A DNA stretch of 64,000 nt, taken from NCBI RefSeq assembly GCF_007625115.1, contig NZ_VMNH01000004.1, positions 62,001-126,000 of the forward strand, written 5' to 3'. The stretch is from Sedimenticola selenatireducens (lineage in GTDB: Bacteria; Pseudomonadota; Gammaproteobacteria; Chromatiales; Chromatiaceae). Below are positions 45,391 to 55,575 of the stretch, piece after piece (the stretch's first letter is position 1; each line of letters opens with the position of its first letter). The translations under genes were made by a program, and so were the position numbers. The notes beneath the pieces were generated by a model. The model had not been told where the DNA came from and did not search any database. It saw nothing but the letters and a program-made list of their open reading frames with translations.

Positions 45391-48240
45391 TCAGGACAAC
45401 TTGTCCAGCAGCGCTTGTGCCTCTTGCTGCTGCCCTTCATTCCCCTCTTTCAACACCTCTTCCAGAATACTGCGCGCACCATCGGCGTCTTCCATATCCA
45501 CGTAGGCACGAGCCAGATCCAGCTTGGTGTTGTTCTCATCCGTCAGGTCATCGCCAGATTCGCCTATCTGGTATTCAGTGCCATCATCCTCATCCAGATC
45601 ATCCAGAGAGAACGAATCACCCAATTCCAGAGGTTGATCATCAACCTGATCAAGTTCAAGCGAATCAAAAGTTTGAGAATCAGTCCCTTCCATCGGTGCC
45701 GAATCACTGAAATCAATCACGGCATCACCTAACTGTTCAGCCTCTGAATCAGCATCAAGACGCAGATCATCCAATTCCGCACTCTCCAGTGGATCTTCAA
45801 TTGAGAAGGCGCTCTCCTCATCCAGTAAGCCATCGGTATCCAGCTCACTCAATGTCATATCAAATTCTGAAGACGCCTCATCGACGCTCTCTTCAGGTGA
45901 AACCAGACTCAGGTCGGTATCGGCATCCAGCGTGAGGCTGTCGCTCTCTTCCACAGAGAGTACTTCGTCCTCGCTCTTTTCAACATCAAGATCCGTATCC
46001 AAATCCAGATCACCGAGACCGGAGAATTCAGATGAGTCATCAAAATCCAGCGAGGCGATCGACTCAAGCTCTTCAGTCTTGTCCGAATCAATCAGATCAA
46101 CTGTGGTAGACACCTCATCTAAGCCCAGTTCATTGTCGAGGCCAAGTTCATCTTCCAGTGAGGCCAGCTCATCATCATCAAAATCTGCCGATCCACCTGC
46201 AGCGAATAGCGCATGGCCCGCCGCCAACTGGGCACCCATCGTGACCACTTTACCCCAAGCTTCTGGATCCTTTTGATCAAGTCCTTCTGCCGAGGTCGAC
46301 TCAGCCAACGCGACGAAGGCATCCTTATCCTTCGTGGCATAAAGTATCTCAAACAATTTATGCTTCAGTTCAGTCCGTTCAGGGAACTTGTCGATGGCCT
46401 GTCGAATCAACTCTTCAGCCTGTTGATAGCGCCCATAGGCGATATAGACATCCGCCTCTGCCAGCGGATCTACTTCGCCTGTCTCGTCTTGGAGGGCATC
46501 AATGTCACTGGGCGAGAAATCACTCAGGAATGAAGTCTCTTCTGTCGGATGTGAAACCGGCTCCTGCGGCGTCGTATCCGTTACCTGCTCGGAGTCATTG
46601 TCGTCAATGGTGCTGATCAGGATACTCTCCTGGAAATCTGCACTATTGGAACGGCGACGGCTGATGGCTACCCAGAGCAGTGCCAGCAAGACAACAACAC
46701 CCGCCACGGCAACACCCAACATAGTGGTGTCACCAGCAATCATATCCAGCAAACCCTCTTCTTCTGCAGGAGTTGCAGGTGGTGTTATCGGTTTTACTGC
46801 AGGCTCTGGCTCAACAACGGCCGGGGCCTGCTCCTCTGCAACGATGGGCGATTCTTCCTTAGCCTCATCCGCCATAACGGGTGAGTCAGTTTGTGGGGGA
46901 GCGGCCTCAGTTTGCTCGGTGGATTGATCAATCGAGAGATCTTTAATAATACTCTCTTTCTCACTCTCTTCAGCCGCGGCAGGCATCGGCTCATCTTGGG
47001 CCGTCGCCTCTTCAGATTCGACCATTACTGGTGAATCTGTGGCACCGTCCTGTACGGCATCTGCGACGATTTCAGGCGATGCTGCTTCTTCAGTCGCACC
47101 ACCCAAATTCTCCTGCAGCTTGGCCAACTGTTCACTCTTGAGTGTCAGCAGTCGCTGTAGATCTTCGAGCTGTGATTCCAGATCACCGACACGCGAACGT
47201 ACATTTTCAGCCTCTTGTAGAGCGGCCTGCTTGGCCTCCTCAGAAACAATCAGCTCCTGTTTTAGCTGCTCGAGCACTTCACCCTGATCAGCCCCTTCAC
47301 TGGGACCTGCTGCGCCATCCCCACTGGGACGCGCTGAAGCAATCTTCAATTCAGCCTGGGGTTCAGGAGCACTCTCAGCGGGCATGTTGCTGCCCATTGA
47401 TTCACTGACTGGCTGCTCATCTGCCGCCATTTCTGTCGGTTTACTATCAGCCTGCCACTCCTGTAACTGCTCACGATAGGCATTGGCCGCTTCGCGCTTA
47501 TTGAGGTCCATAACCTCATCGGCCTTGGGAATGCGCAGGACTTGACCCACTTTCAGATTATTGATGTTTTCGTTTATAAAAGCCTGTGGATTAGCACGTT
47601 GTAGCGCGATCATCATCTGCTGCATGCTGGCACCATCAGTGCGAACCTGCTTGGCAATACCCCATAAAGTATCGTTACGTTTGGTTGGACCGTATTCACT
47701 TACGCTGGCTGAACCCGCCCAGGAAACATCGGAGGGTGCAACGGCGGATCGTGGGGTAGGTGCAGTGGGTTGGCTTGCAGCAATTCGCTGTTGGCGCTTC
47801 TGCTGCATGGGAGCAGCTTGTACAGGTGCAGGTCGTCGATCCAATGTTACTGGCGGATCCAAAAGCACTGTGTACTCACGAAGTAGCTTGCCTTTCGGCC
47901 AATTGACCTCAATAAGGAAGTTCAGGAAAGGCTCACGAATAGGGTCACGACTGGAAACCTGGATGATGGTTTTGCCATCTACGGTCTGGTCCGCCTGAAA
48001 ACGCAGTTTACTGAGAATAAATGGACGCTCTATCCCTGAACGACGAAAGGCCTCGGGAGTAGCAAGATTGACCTTGATATCTCCAACCTCATCCTTATCC
48101 ACCGACAACAGAGCGATTTCCGCATCAAGATATTGATTTAATGCAGATTTCAGCTGGATATCCCCCAAACCTACGGCCTGTGCGCCGAGTGGTGAAATAC
48201 CCAATACCAAGGCCACAGCCAAGGATAATTTACGAACCAT
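45391..48240 (-). CDS. fimV: FimV-type polar peptidoglycan-binding protein with LysM domain
   Basis: Large pilus and polar-assembly protein, 949 residues. An N-terminal signal sequence (MVRKLSLAVALVLGISPLGA) is followed by a periplasmic region, a LysM domain (about 190-240, NDTLWGIAKQV...VGQVLRIP), a coiled-coil around residues 315-375 and a Pro/Glu-rich linker. A membrane helix follows (LGVAVAGVVVLLALLWVAI), then a very acidic cytoplasmic region of several hundred residues and a C-terminal TPR-like FimV domain (TKLDLARAYVDMEDADGARS). The ATG at 48240 follows GGAGGGGGAGAC; an upstream start adds 21 residues. It lies between asd and truA as in Pseudomonas. Confidence 0.94.
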   Translation of the reverse strand: MVRKLSLAVALVLGISPLGAQAVGLGDIQLKSALNQYLDAEIALLSVDKDEVGDIKVNLATPEAFRRSGIERPFILSKLRFQADQTVDGKTIIQVSSRDPIREPFLNFLIEVNWPKGKLLREYTVLLDPPVTLDRRPAPVQAAPMQQKRQQRIAASQPTAPTPRSAVAPSDVSWAGSASVSEYGPTKRNDTLWGIAKQVRTDGASMQQMMIALQRANPQAFINENINNLKVGQVLRIPKADEVMDLNKREAANAYREQLQEWQADSKPTEMAADEQPVSESMGSNMPAESAPEPQAELKIASARPSGDGAAGPSEGADQGEVLEQLKQELIVSEEAKQAALQEAENVRSRVGDLESQLEDLQRLLTLKSEQLAKLQENLGGATEEAASPEIVADAVQDGATDSPVMVESEEATAQDEPMPAAAEESEKESIIKDLSIDQSTEQTEAAPPQTDSPVMADEAKEESPIVAEEQAPAVVEPEPAVKPITPPATPAEEEGLLDMIAGDTTMLGVAVAGVVVLLALLWVAISRRRSNSADFQESILISTIDDNDSEQVTDTTPQEPVSHPTEETSFLSDFSPSDIDALQDETGEVDPLAEADVYIAYGRYQQAEELIRQAIDKFPERTELKHKLFEILYATKDKDAFVALAESTSAEGLDQKDPEAWGKVVTMGAQLAAGHALFAAGGSADFDDDELASLEDELGLDNELGLDEVSTTVDLIDSDKTEELESIASLDFDDSSEFSGLGDLDLDTDLDVEKSEDEVLSVEESDSLTLDADTDLSLVSPEESVDEASSEFDMTLSELDTDGLLDEESAFSIEDPLESAELDDLRLDADSEAEQLGDAVIDFSDSAPMEGTDSQTFDSLELDQVDDQPLELGDSFSLDDLDEDDGTEYQIGESGDDLTDENNTKLDLARAYVDMEDADGARSILEEVLKEGNEGQQQEAQALLDKLS

Positions 48241-48342
48241 GTCTCCCCCTTCCATACCCGCTTCCCTTATTAATTCAGATAGGAAAATCCGGAAAATACC
48301 CACATCATAGAATGGACTTAATATTTGTTGCCTAACTATAGC

Positions 48343-49368
48343 TTACAAATAGTCTTTTTCCAAAATTTCAGCAATCTGAATAGTGTTAAGTGCCGCACCC
48401 TTTCTGACATTATCTGACACAATCCACAGATTTAGCCCTCTTGGATGAGAAATATCCTCCCGAATCCGCCCGACAAAGACACCATCTTGTCCAGCTGATT
48501 CGGTTACCGGGGTGGGATATCCGCCCTCCTCCCGGGTATCCATCACAACCACACCTGAGGCCTTTTCTAATAAGGACCGCGCCTGTTCAGCGCTGATTTT
48601 TTCCCGGGTCTCAATATGCACTGCCTCCGAGTGCCCGAAGAATACCGGTACACGAACTGCGGTGGGATTCACCTGGACCCGCTTATCCCCAAGAATTTTT
48701 TGCGTTTCCCAGACCATCTTCATCTCTTCACGGGTATAACCGTTCTCCATGAATTGGTCGATTTGTGGTAACACATTGAAGGCGATCTGCTTGGGATAGA
48801 CGGCTGGCTTGATCGATTGTCCATTGAGCAACCGGGCAGTCTGCCCCGCCAACTCCTCGACCGCGCGGCTACCTGAACCGGAGACTGCCTGATAGGTACA
48901 TACATTGATGCGTTCGATCCCAACGGCATCATAAATCGGCTTCAGGGCAACCATCATCTGGATGGTTGAACAGTTGGGATTGGCGATAATCCCCCGTGCC
49001 GGGTAATCCGCAATCGCGCCAGGATTGACCTCTGGCACCACCAGCGGCACATCCTCTTCATAGCGAAATTGTGATGTATTATCGATAACGACACAGCCCG
49101 CCTCAACCGCTTTTGGGGCATATTCTGCTGATATAGCTGCACCCGCAGAGAACAAGGCCAGCTGAACTTTACTGAAGTCAAAGTCAGCCAGATCTCGCAC
49201 AACCAAATGCTTATCACCATATGCCACGCGCTTGCCTACGGAGTGCTCACTGGCCAGCGCATGGACCTCACCGGCGGGAAAGGACCTCTCTGACAGAATG
49301 GAGAGCATCGCCTCACCAACGGCCCCCGTAGCCCCGACAACAGCAATATTCAATTTATTTTCAGTCAC
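48343..49368 (-). CDS. asd: aspartate-semialdehyde dehydrogenase, first copy
   Basis: NADPH-dependent reduction of aspartyl phosphate to aspartate semialdehyde, feeding lysine, threonine and methionine synthesis. The 341-residue protein starts NIAVVGATGAVGEAML and has the catalytic Cys133 in GIIANPNCSTIQMM and a His in the C-terminal half (RVPVFFGHSEAVHIE). This resembles the shorter Gram-positive/Usg-like branch of the family, but unlike E. coli Usg it keeps the cysteine. A second, E. coli-type copy lies immediately upstream. Confidence 0.93.
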   Translation of the reverse strand: MTENKLNIAVVGATGAVGEAMLSILSERSFPAGEVHALASEHSVGKRVAYGDKHLVVRDLADFDFSKVQLALFSAGAAISAEYAPKAVEAGCVVIDNTSQFRYEEDVPLVVPEVNPGAIADYPARGIIANPNCSTIQMMVALKPIYDAVGIERINVCTYQAVSGSGSRAVEELAGQTARLLNGQSIKPAVYPKQIAFNVLPQIDQFMENGYTREEMKMVWETQKILGDKRVQVNPTAVRVPVFFGHSEAVHIETREKISAEQARSLLEKASGVVVMDTREEGGYPTPVTESAGQDGVFVGRIREDISHPRGLNLWIVSDNVRKGAALNTIQIAEILEKDYL

Positions 49369-49384
49369 TTGGTTTATCCCATAA

Positions 49385-49436
49385 ATAACAAAGGGAGCCG
49401 GTTCAGCAGCACATCCTGGCTGCTGAACCGGCTCCC
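49385..49436 (-). terminator. strong 18-bp stem terminator between the two asd genes
   Basis: GGGAGCCGGTTCAGCAGC (49393-49410) pairs perfectly with 49419-49436, and a T-rich run (TTTGTTATTT) follows on the minus strand. It lies 22 bases past the upstream asd stop. The unusually long perfect stem is noteworthy. Confidence 0.8.
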
Positions 49437-49457
49437 GGTCTAGTCTCTGGTGCTCTG

Positions 49458-50573
49458 TTACGCCTGCAGAAGTATACGCAGCATACGACGCAATGGCTCA
49501 GCGGCGCCCCATAACAACTGATCACCGACTGTAAATGCGGAGAGGTATTCACCTCCCATCGCCATTTTGCGCAGACGACCGACCGGCACACTCAATGTAC
49601 CGGTAGCGACTGTAGGCGTCAGTTCTTTAACCGTAATCTCCCGATCATTGGGGATCACTTTGACCCAGTCATTGGCTGAAGCAAGCATTCCCTGGATCTC
49701 GTCCATAGGGATATCGCTCTTCAATTTGATGGTCAGGGCCTGACTGTGACAGCGCATGGCACCAATTCGGACGCAGAGTCCGTCGATCGGAACAGGATTA
49801 TTACTACGACCAAGAATCTTGTTGGTCTCAACCCCGCCTTTCCACTCTTCGCGACTCTGGCCATTCGGCAGCTGGGTATCGATCCAGGGAATCAGGCTGC
49901 CTGCCAACGGCACACCAAAGCAATCCGTGGGGAAGCTGTCACCACGCATGGCCGCAGCCACTTGACGATCGATATCCAGAATAGCGGAGGCAGGATCATC
50001 CAATAGTGTTTTGACTGAAGCATGGGCCGCACCCATCTGACTCAGTAGCTCGCGCATGTTTTTGGCGCCCGCACCAGAGGCAGCCTGATAGGTCATGGCG
50101 GTTGCCCACTCAACCTGATCAGCATTAAACAGACCACCCAGGGCCATTAGCATCAGACTGACAGTGCAGTTGCCACCGATGAAATCCTTCGCACCCGATG
50201 CCAGGGCATCCTGAATCACATTCAGGTTGACCGGATCGAGAATAATGACGCTATCCTCTTCCATGCGCAGTGCAGAAGCGGCATCAATCCAGTAACCCTG
50301 CCAACCTGTACCACGCAGATCCTTATAGACCTGCTTGGTGTAATCCCCACCCTGGCAAGAGATGATGGCATCCATCGCCTTCAACTCTTCAATATCACTG
50401 GCGTCTTTCAACGCAGGTATTGGCTTTCCAATATCCGGACCGCCCTGACCCACCTGTGAGGTGGTGAAAAAGACTGGCTCATCAATTAGATCGAAATCAT
50501 TCTCTGCCAGCATCCGTTCCATCAGAACGGACCCCACCATGCCACGCCAACCTACAAAACCAACCCGTTTCAT
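49458..50573 (-). CDS. asd: aspartate-semialdehyde dehydrogenase, second copy (E. coli Asd type)
   Basis: A 371-residue paralogue with the E. coli-type N-terminus [21 protein letters not shown] and the catalytic Cys136 in [14 protein letters not shown], equivalent to Cys135 of E. coli. It contains [15 protein letters not shown] and [15 protein letters not shown] with the expected Arg and His. The ATG at 50573 is preferred to a start three codons upstream. It is downstream of leuB and upstream of the other asd copy. Two adjacent functional-looking copies suggest different cofactor or pathway preferences. Confidence 0.95.
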   Translation of the reverse strand: MKRVGFVGWRGMVGSVLMERMLAENDFDLIDEPVFFTTSQVGQGGPDIGKPIPALKDASDIEELKAMDAIISCQGGDYTKQVYKDLRGTGWQGYWIDAASALRMEEDSVIILDPVNLNVIQDALASGAKDFIGGNCTVSLMLMALGGLFNADQVEWATAMTYQAASGAGAKNMRELLSQMGAAHASVKTLLDDPASAILDIDRQVAAAMRGDSFPTDCFGVPLAGSLIPWIDTQLPNGQSREEWKGGVETNKILGRSNNPVPIDGLCVRIGAMRCHSQALTIKLKSDIPMDEIQGMLASANDWVKVIPNDREITVKELTPTVATGTLSVPVGRLRKMAMGGEYLSAFTVGDQLLWGAAEPLRRMLRILLQA

Positions 50574-50627
50574 TGCTATCACCTATATAAAATAAATTAC
50601 TTCACTGCCCAAACGGCGAACGCGTGC

Positions 50628-51710
50628 TCAGCCTTCCCGTAGCGCCTTGACTACTGCATCACCCATCGCTTCGGTGCCGACCTTTTCGGTACCCTCTGAG
50701 TAGATATCCGGAGTCCGCAGACCCTGATCCAATGCACTGTTAACCGCCTTCTCAACCTGATCGGCCATTGCTGACTCATTCAATGAGTAGCGCAGCATCA
50801 TGGCAACTGAGAGGATAGTTGCCAACGGATTGGCGACGCCCTTCCCAGAGATATCAGGTGCAGAACCGTGAATTGGCTCGTACATGCCCTTGCCGTGCTC
50901 ATCCAGTGAAGCCGAGGGCAGCATTCCGATAGAGCCTGTCAGCATGGAGGCACAATCTGAAAGGATGTCACCAAACATGTTGGTGGTAACCATCACATCG
51001 AACTGTTTCGGCGCACGCACCAGCTGCATGGCAGCGTTATCCACATACATATGTGAAAGCGCTACTTCTGGATAATCTGCACCAACCTTGGTGGCCACAT
51101 CGCGCCACATCTCGGTACACTCCAGCACATTGGCCTTATCCACAGAGCAGAGGCGCTTGTTGCGCTTCATGGCGATATCCATCGCAACACGTACAATGCG
51201 ATCAACTTCAGATTCGCGATAGACCAGGGTGTTGAAGCCCTCTTTTTCGCCATTTTCCAGCTCACGAATACCCCGTGGCTGACCAAAATAGATACCACCG
51301 GTCAACTCACGGACAATCATGATATCCAGACCTGACACCACTTCTGGCTTCAAGGTTGATGCACCGGCCAGCTGTGGATAGAGAATAGCGGGACGCAGGT
51401 TGGCAAACAGGCCCAACTCTTTACGAATACCCAACAATCCCTTCTCTGGACGCACAGAAATATCCAGCGGCTCCCACTTGGGACCACCCACTGCACCCAG
51501 AAGTACAGCATCGGCTTCTTTCGCCAGATCGATCGTTGCCTGGGGCAACGGATGACCCGCTGCATCATAGGCCGCACCACCGATCAACGCCTCATCCATC
51601 TCGATATCCAGACCAAAGTCGTCGCGTAGACAGGCCAACACCTTGACGGCCCCCGTTACGATCTCTTGTCCAATACCATCACCCGGCAATACCAATATAT
51701 TTTTGCTCAT
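50628..51710 (-). CDS. leuB: 3-isopropylmalate dehydrogenase
   Basis: Oxidises and decarboxylates 3-isopropylmalate in leucine synthesis. The 360-residue protein has [24 protein letters not shown], the arginine-rich [18 protein letters not shown] and [14 protein letters not shown]. It follows leuD after a 95-base spacer that holds a palindrome. Length matches the family. Confidence 0.97.
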   Translation of the reverse strand: MSKNILVLPGDGIGQEIVTGAVKVLACLRDDFGLDIEMDEALIGGAAYDAAGHPLPQATIDLAKEADAVLLGAVGGPKWEPLDISVRPEKGLLGIRKELGLFANLRPAILYPQLAGASTLKPEVVSGLDIMIVRELTGGIYFGQPRGIRELENGEKEGFNTLVYRESEVDRIVRVAMDIAMKRNKRLCSVDKANVLECTEMWRDVATKVGADYPEVALSHMYVDNAAMQLVRAPKQFDVMVTTNMFGDILSDCASMLTGSIGMLPSASLDEHGKGMYEPIHGSAPDISGKGVANPLATILSVAMMLRYSLNESAMADQVEKAVNSALDQGLRTPDIYSEGTEKVGTEAMGDAVVKALREG

Positions 51711-51756
51711 GTTTTAACCTTTGTTCTGTAATTCAATAAATATTCTTCACTGCACT

Positions 51757-51788
51757 GGGGTCGGAGTTGACACATCGACTCCGACCCC
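51757..51788. repeat. palindrome between leuD and leuB
   Basis: GGGGTCGGAGT (51757-51767) and ACTCCGACCCC (51778-51788) form an 11-bp stem that can extend to 14 pairs over the loop. It resembles the GGGGTC(A/G)GAG dispersed palindromes of many gammaproteobacteria. No T-run follows toward leuB, so it is not a typical terminator. Confidence 0.5.
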
Positions 51789-51805
51789 TTCGATGCTATC
51801 TGGGT

Positions 51806-52450
51806 TCAGGCCTCACCAAAGATCCAGGGCGCCCGCGCTCTGCGCTGCTGCTCAAAGGCGGTAATCTCGTCACTGTGGCGCAGGGTGAGTCCAATGTCAT
51901 CCAAGCCTTCCAACAGACAGTGCTTGCGGAACTCATCCACCTCGAAAGCGATCACATCACCACCAGCAAGTGTCAGGGTCTGGGCCTCAAGATCAACGGC
52001 AATCTGTAATGCCTGCTCACCCGTCGCCTTAGCGAACAATCCATCTATCTGTGCGCTTGACAGCTTTATAGGCAAAATGCCGTTTTTAAAGCAGTTGTTG
52101 AAAAATATATCTGCAAAACTGGGAGCCAGAATGACTTTGAAACCAAAATCTTCTAATGCCCATGGCGCATGTTCGCGCGATGACCCACAACCAAAATTCT
52201 CCCGTGCCAACAACACCTGGGCGCCAGAGTAACGCGGATCATTCAGCACAAAGACCTCATTCAATGGACGGTTGGTACAGTCCATATCAGGTTCACCGTG
52301 ATCCAAATAGCGCCACTCATCAAACAGATAAGGGCCAAAACCGGTGCGTTTGATGGATTTAAGAAACTGCTTTGGAATGATGGCGTCTGTATCCACATTA
52401 GAGCGATCCAATGGGGCCACAACACCGGTAAATGACTTGAATGCTTCCAT
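51806..52450 (-). CDS. leuD: 3-isopropylmalate dehydratase small subunit
   Basis: Small subunit that works with LeuC to isomerise isopropylmalate. The 214-residue protein begins [20 protein letters not shown], with [10 protein letters not shown] and [15 protein letters not shown], the substrate-binding motif of aconitase-type small subunits. Its start overlaps the leuC stop by one base. Confidence 0.96.
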   Translation of the reverse strand: MEAFKSFTGVVAPLDRSNVDTDAIIPKQFLKSIKRTGFGPYLFDEWRYLDHGEPDMDCTNRPLNEVFVLNDPRYSGAQVLLARENFGCGSSREHAPWALEDFGFKVILAPSFADIFFNNCFKNGILPIKLSSAQIDGLFAKATGEQALQIAVDLEAQTLTLAGGDVIAFEVDEFRKHCLLEGLDDIGLTLRHSDEITAFEQQRRARAPWIFGEA

Positions 52451-53853
52451 TAGAGCTCCCTCACATCAACAAAATGACCGGTTACTGCCGCTGCAGCCGC
52501 CATAGCAGGACTGACCAGATGGGTGCGCCCCCCCTGGCCCTGGCGTCCCTCAAAGTTACGATTTGAAGTAGAGGCACAACGCTCACCCGGCTTCAAACGG
52601 TCAGCATTCATAGCCAAACACATGGAGCAACCGGGCTCACGCCACTCAAATCCGGCCTCGATAAAGATCTTGTCCAGACCTTCCTCTTCTGCCTGTTGCT
52701 TGACCAGGCCCGTACCAGGAACCACCAACGCCTGCACAATACCTGCGGCAACCTTGCGACCCTTGGCCACTTCAGCAGCAGCACGTAAATCCTCAATACG
52801 ACCGTTAGTGCATGAACCGATAAACACATGATCTGGCTTGATCTCCACCAGAGGGGTTCCTGCCTCCAGGCCCATGTATTGCAACGCGCGACGCATACCA
52901 TCGGCTTTAGTCGCATCGGGCTCACGCTCAGGATCTGGGACTACACCACCGATCGGCAGCACCATCTCGGGAGAAGTACCCCAGGTCACTTGTGGCTCGA
53001 TCTCTGTGGCATCGATACGCAACACCTGATCAAACTCGGCACCTTCATCAGAATGAAGCCCACGCCAGACGGCTACAGCCTGATCCCACACCTCCCCTTT
53101 CGGCGCAAACGGACGACCTTTAAGATAATTGATGGTGGTGTTATCCACAGCGACGATGCCCGCACGGGCTCCCGCCTCAATGGCCATATTACAAACAGTA
53201 AGTCGGCCTTCCATGCTCAGGGCTTGTATCGCCTGGCCACCGAATTCAATCACATAGCCTGTTCCGCCAGCGGTACCCAACACACCGATGATTTTCAATA
53301 CGATATCTTTGGCGGTGACACCCGGCCCGACCTGACCATCCACACTCACCAGCATCGACTTGGATTTCTTCTGGATCAGTGTCTGGGTTGCCAGCACATG
53401 CTCTACTTCAGAAGTGCCAATACCAAACGCCAGTGCACCAAAAGCGCCATGGGTGGCCGTATGGGAGTCACCACAAACAACCGTCATACCTGGAAGGATC
53501 AGCGCTTGTTCAGCACCCATCACATGAACCACGCCCTGCCGAACATCTGACATACCGAATTCGGTAATACCAAACTCTTCGCAGTTACGGTCCAAGGTCT
53601 CGACCTGTAGTCGAGCAATAGGATCATCAATACCGTTAACACGACCCAGTGTAGGCACGTTGTGATCAGGGGTTGCAATGGTCGCACTGGTACGCCAGGG
53701 CTTGCGGCCAGTGATGCGCAGACCTTCAAAGGCCTGGGGAGAAGTCACCTCATGCACCAGCTGCCGATCTATATAGAGAAGCGTAGTGCCGTCTTCATCG
53801 GTTCGCACCACATGGTCCTGCCAAATCTTGTCGTAAAGTGTTTTTGCGCTCAT
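52450..53853 (-). CDS. leuC: 3-isopropylmalate dehydratase large subunit
   Basis: Large subunit with a 4Fe-4S cluster that converts 2- to 3-isopropylmalate. The 467-residue protein starts [16 protein letters not shown]. The cluster cysteines are in FIGSCTNGR and CSMCLAMN, and [17 protein letters not shown] is the aconitase signature. The ATG at 53853 is preferred to one 14 codons upstream. It is the first gene of the leuCDB group and divergent from a LysR gene. Confidence 0.97.
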   Translation of the reverse strand: MSAKTLYDKIWQDHVVRTDEDGTTLLYIDRQLVHEVTSPQAFEGLRITGRKPWRTSATIATPDHNVPTLGRVNGIDDPIARLQVETLDRNCEEFGITEFGMSDVRQGVVHVMGAEQALILPGMTVVCGDSHTATHGAFGALAFGIGTSEVEHVLATQTLIQKKSKSMLVSVDGQVGPGVTAKDIVLKIIGVLGTAGGTGYVIEFGGQAIQALSMEGRLTVCNMAIEAGARAGIVAVDNTTINYLKGRPFAPKGEVWDQAVAVWRGLHSDEGAEFDQVLRIDATEIEPQVTWGTSPEMVLPIGGVVPDPEREPDATKADGMRRALQYMGLEAGTPLVEIKPDHVFIGSCTNGRIEDLRAAAEVAKGRKVAAGIVQALVVPGTGLVKQQAEEEGLDKIFIEAGFEWREPGCSMCLAMNADRLKPGERCASTSNRNFEGRQGQGGRTHLVSPAMAAAAAVTGHFVDVREL

Positions 53854-53900
53854 TGTTCTGCCACCTATTAATGGAGGCGAAAGGATAAACCTCACTCAAA

Positions 53901-53932
53901 TATAAAACAAATTCATCTTTTTTATGTTTATA
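53901..53932. promoter_or_regulatory. inverted repeat between leuC and the LysR regulator
   Basis: TATAAAACA (53901-53909) and TGTTTATA (53925-53932) form an imperfect pair in the 123-base divergent spacer. LysR regulators bind dyad sites of this kind at divergent promoters, so it is a candidate operator for leuCDB control. No leucine leader peptide or attenuator was found before leuC. Confidence 0.4.
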
Positions 53933-53976
53933 ATTCTCTACAGGAATACATAATCGCTGGGGCTAAGGAAACGACT

Positions 53977-54849
53977 TTGGATATCAATGAGTTAAAGGCA
54001 TTTCTGGCAGTGGCTGAAACTGAATCTTTTTCGCTGGCAGGTGAACAGTTGCACCTGACCCAACCTGCCGTGAGTAAACGGGTTGCAGCCCTTGAGCAGG
54101 AACTGAACACTCGGCTGTTTGATCGTATAAGCCGTAAAATCAGTCTCACCGAAGCAGGTAGGCAGCTGTTACCCAGAGCGCAACAAATGCTATATGAACT
54201 GGAAGATATCCGACGCAGCATTTCAAATCTCACCGGAGAAGTCAGCGGCACACTGACCATGGCGACCAGTCACCACATTGGGTTGCGCAGGCTACCACCA
54301 GCACTGAAGCATTACAGCCGTCGCTACCCTCAGGTTCAACTGGATATTCGTTTCATGGATTCAGAAACCGCCTGCAGCGCCGTCCAGCACGGCAGTCTCG
54401 AGCTGGCCATTGTCACCCTGCCCACCGAACCGCTGACCAATCTCACCACCCTACCTATCTGGCATGACCCACTGCTATTTGTAGTCTCCCGAGAGCATCC
54501 ACTGGCCAATCGCAAACGAGTCTTGCTGGCAGACCTGGCCAGCTATCCTGCGGTACTGGTTGCTCAAGGAACCTATACCCGACGTATTTTAGAACAGGCG
54601 CTGGAACCGTTGGGTCTTCGTCTTAAGATTGGCATGGCAACCAACTACTTCGAAACCCTTAAGATGATGGTTTCTATCGGCCTCGGCTGGAGCTTGCTTC
54701 CCGAATCGATGACTCATGATCCAGAGCTAAAGATAATGGATATAGCAGAACTGCGGTTGAGTAGGACACTCGGCGCTGTCACTCACACCAATCGATCACT
54801 CTCCAACGCGGCTCGTGCGATGGTCGAAGCCTGCTTGGCCAATAAATAA
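53977..54849 (+). CDS. LysR-family transcription regulator divergent from leuCDB
   Basis: A 290-residue regulator with an N-terminal winged helix (about 1-60, LHLTQPAVSKRVAALEQELN, LFDRISRKISLTEAG) and a periplasmic-binding-like effector domain. The start is a TTG at 53977, six bases after AAGGAA; the residues that follow are the usual MDINELKAFL. Divergence from leuC suggests it controls leucine biosynthesis, perhaps with isopropylmalate as effector. It is not identifiable as LeuO by sequence alone. A short stem TTGCC/GGCAA followed by TTTTT lies just past its stop (54867-54894) as a weak terminator. Confidence 0.88.
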   Translation: MDINELKAFLAVAETESFSLAGEQLHLTQPAVSKRVAALEQELNTRLFDRISRKISLTEAGRQLLPRAQQMLYELEDIRRSISNLTGEVSGTLTMATSHHIGLRRLPPALKHYSRRYPQVQLDIRFMDSETACSAVQHGSLELAIVTLPTEPLTNLTTLPIWHDPLLFVVSREHPLANRKRVLLADLASYPAVLVAQGTYTRRILEQALEPLGLRLKIGMATNYFETLKMMVSIGLGWSLLPESMTHDPELKIMDIAELRLSRTLGAVTHTNRSLSNAARAMVEACLANK

Positions 54850-54921
54850 CCGCGAGAAGAGTAGACTTGCCGGGATCCGTACTTGGCAACTTTTTCTAAC
54901 TTAATCGAACTGCGGGCCCAC

Positions 54922-55575
54922 TCAAGCGGTCGGACTGTTTTTGGTACACCATACGGCAGCTTCAAGGCGGGTTCGAAGATTAAGCTTTTTCAGCAAATGT
55001 TTAACATGAACCTTGATGGTCCCTTCCGTAATATCCAGTTCCCGCGCAATCTGCTTGTTACTCATACCGGTAGAGATGAGATTAAGAATTTCTTCTTCCC
55101 TATTGGTCAATCCCGCTTCGTTGGGTGTTTTTGGTCGTCCATCGTCGCGTAAAGCTCGAGCCAATAACTCAGTCAAACTATCGGTAATGGTCAATCGACC
55201 TGATGCGGCAATCTGAATATGTTCCAGTACACTCTCGGGTTCCATATCCTTCAATAAATAACCATCCGCACCAAGACGCAGGGCATCTGTCACATCACTC
55301 TCATTATTGGAAACCGTCAACATCACTACGTAACTTTCGAGGTTTGTCTGCTTGAGTGCTTTCAGGGTTTCCAGTCCGTCCATACCTTTCATGTTTAGAT
55401 CAAGCAGTATCAACTCTGGCCGTAGCGTTAACGCTTTCGATAGACCTTCCTCACCGGATGAGGCTTCCGCGATGAGGCGCAGGCTTTGATCCATACCAAT
55501 CAAATCAGCCAAACCCTTCCGAAACAGGGGATGGTCATCAATGATTAGAATTGAAATGGGTTTCTCTCTACTCAT
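54922..55575 (-). CDS. narL: NarL-family nitrate response regulator
   Basis: Response regulator of the NarX-NarL pair. The 217-residue protein has a receiver domain with acidic Asp13/Asp14, phosphorylated Asp59 (LILLDLNMKGMDGLE) and a C-terminal LuxR helix-turn-helix (about 150-210, LTNREEEILNLISTGMSNK). Its start overlaps the narX stop (ATGA). In known systems NarL activates nar operons in response to nitrate; the position beside narK and narG agrees. Confidence 0.93.
   Translation of the reverse strand: MSREKPISILIIDDHPLFRKGLADLIGMDQSLRLIAEASSGEEGLSKALTLRPELILLDLNMKGMDGLETLKALKQTNLESYVVMLTVSNNESDVTDALRLGADGYLLKDMEPESVLEHIQIAASGRLTITDSLTELLARALRDDGRPKTPNEAGLTNREEEILNLISTGMSNKQIARELDITEGTIKVHVKHLLKKLNLRTRLEAAVWCTKNSPTA

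Noticed and set aside
52828-53550. 240-codon frame antisense to leuC
   Set aside because: leuC is fully supported by its cluster cysteines and aconitase motifs; the antisense frame reads as low-complexity His/Thr/Arg-rich sequence.
53854-53976. Leucine attenuator with a Leu-rich leader peptide before leuC
   Set aside because: No short frame with clustered Leu codons followed by alternative hairpins was seen.
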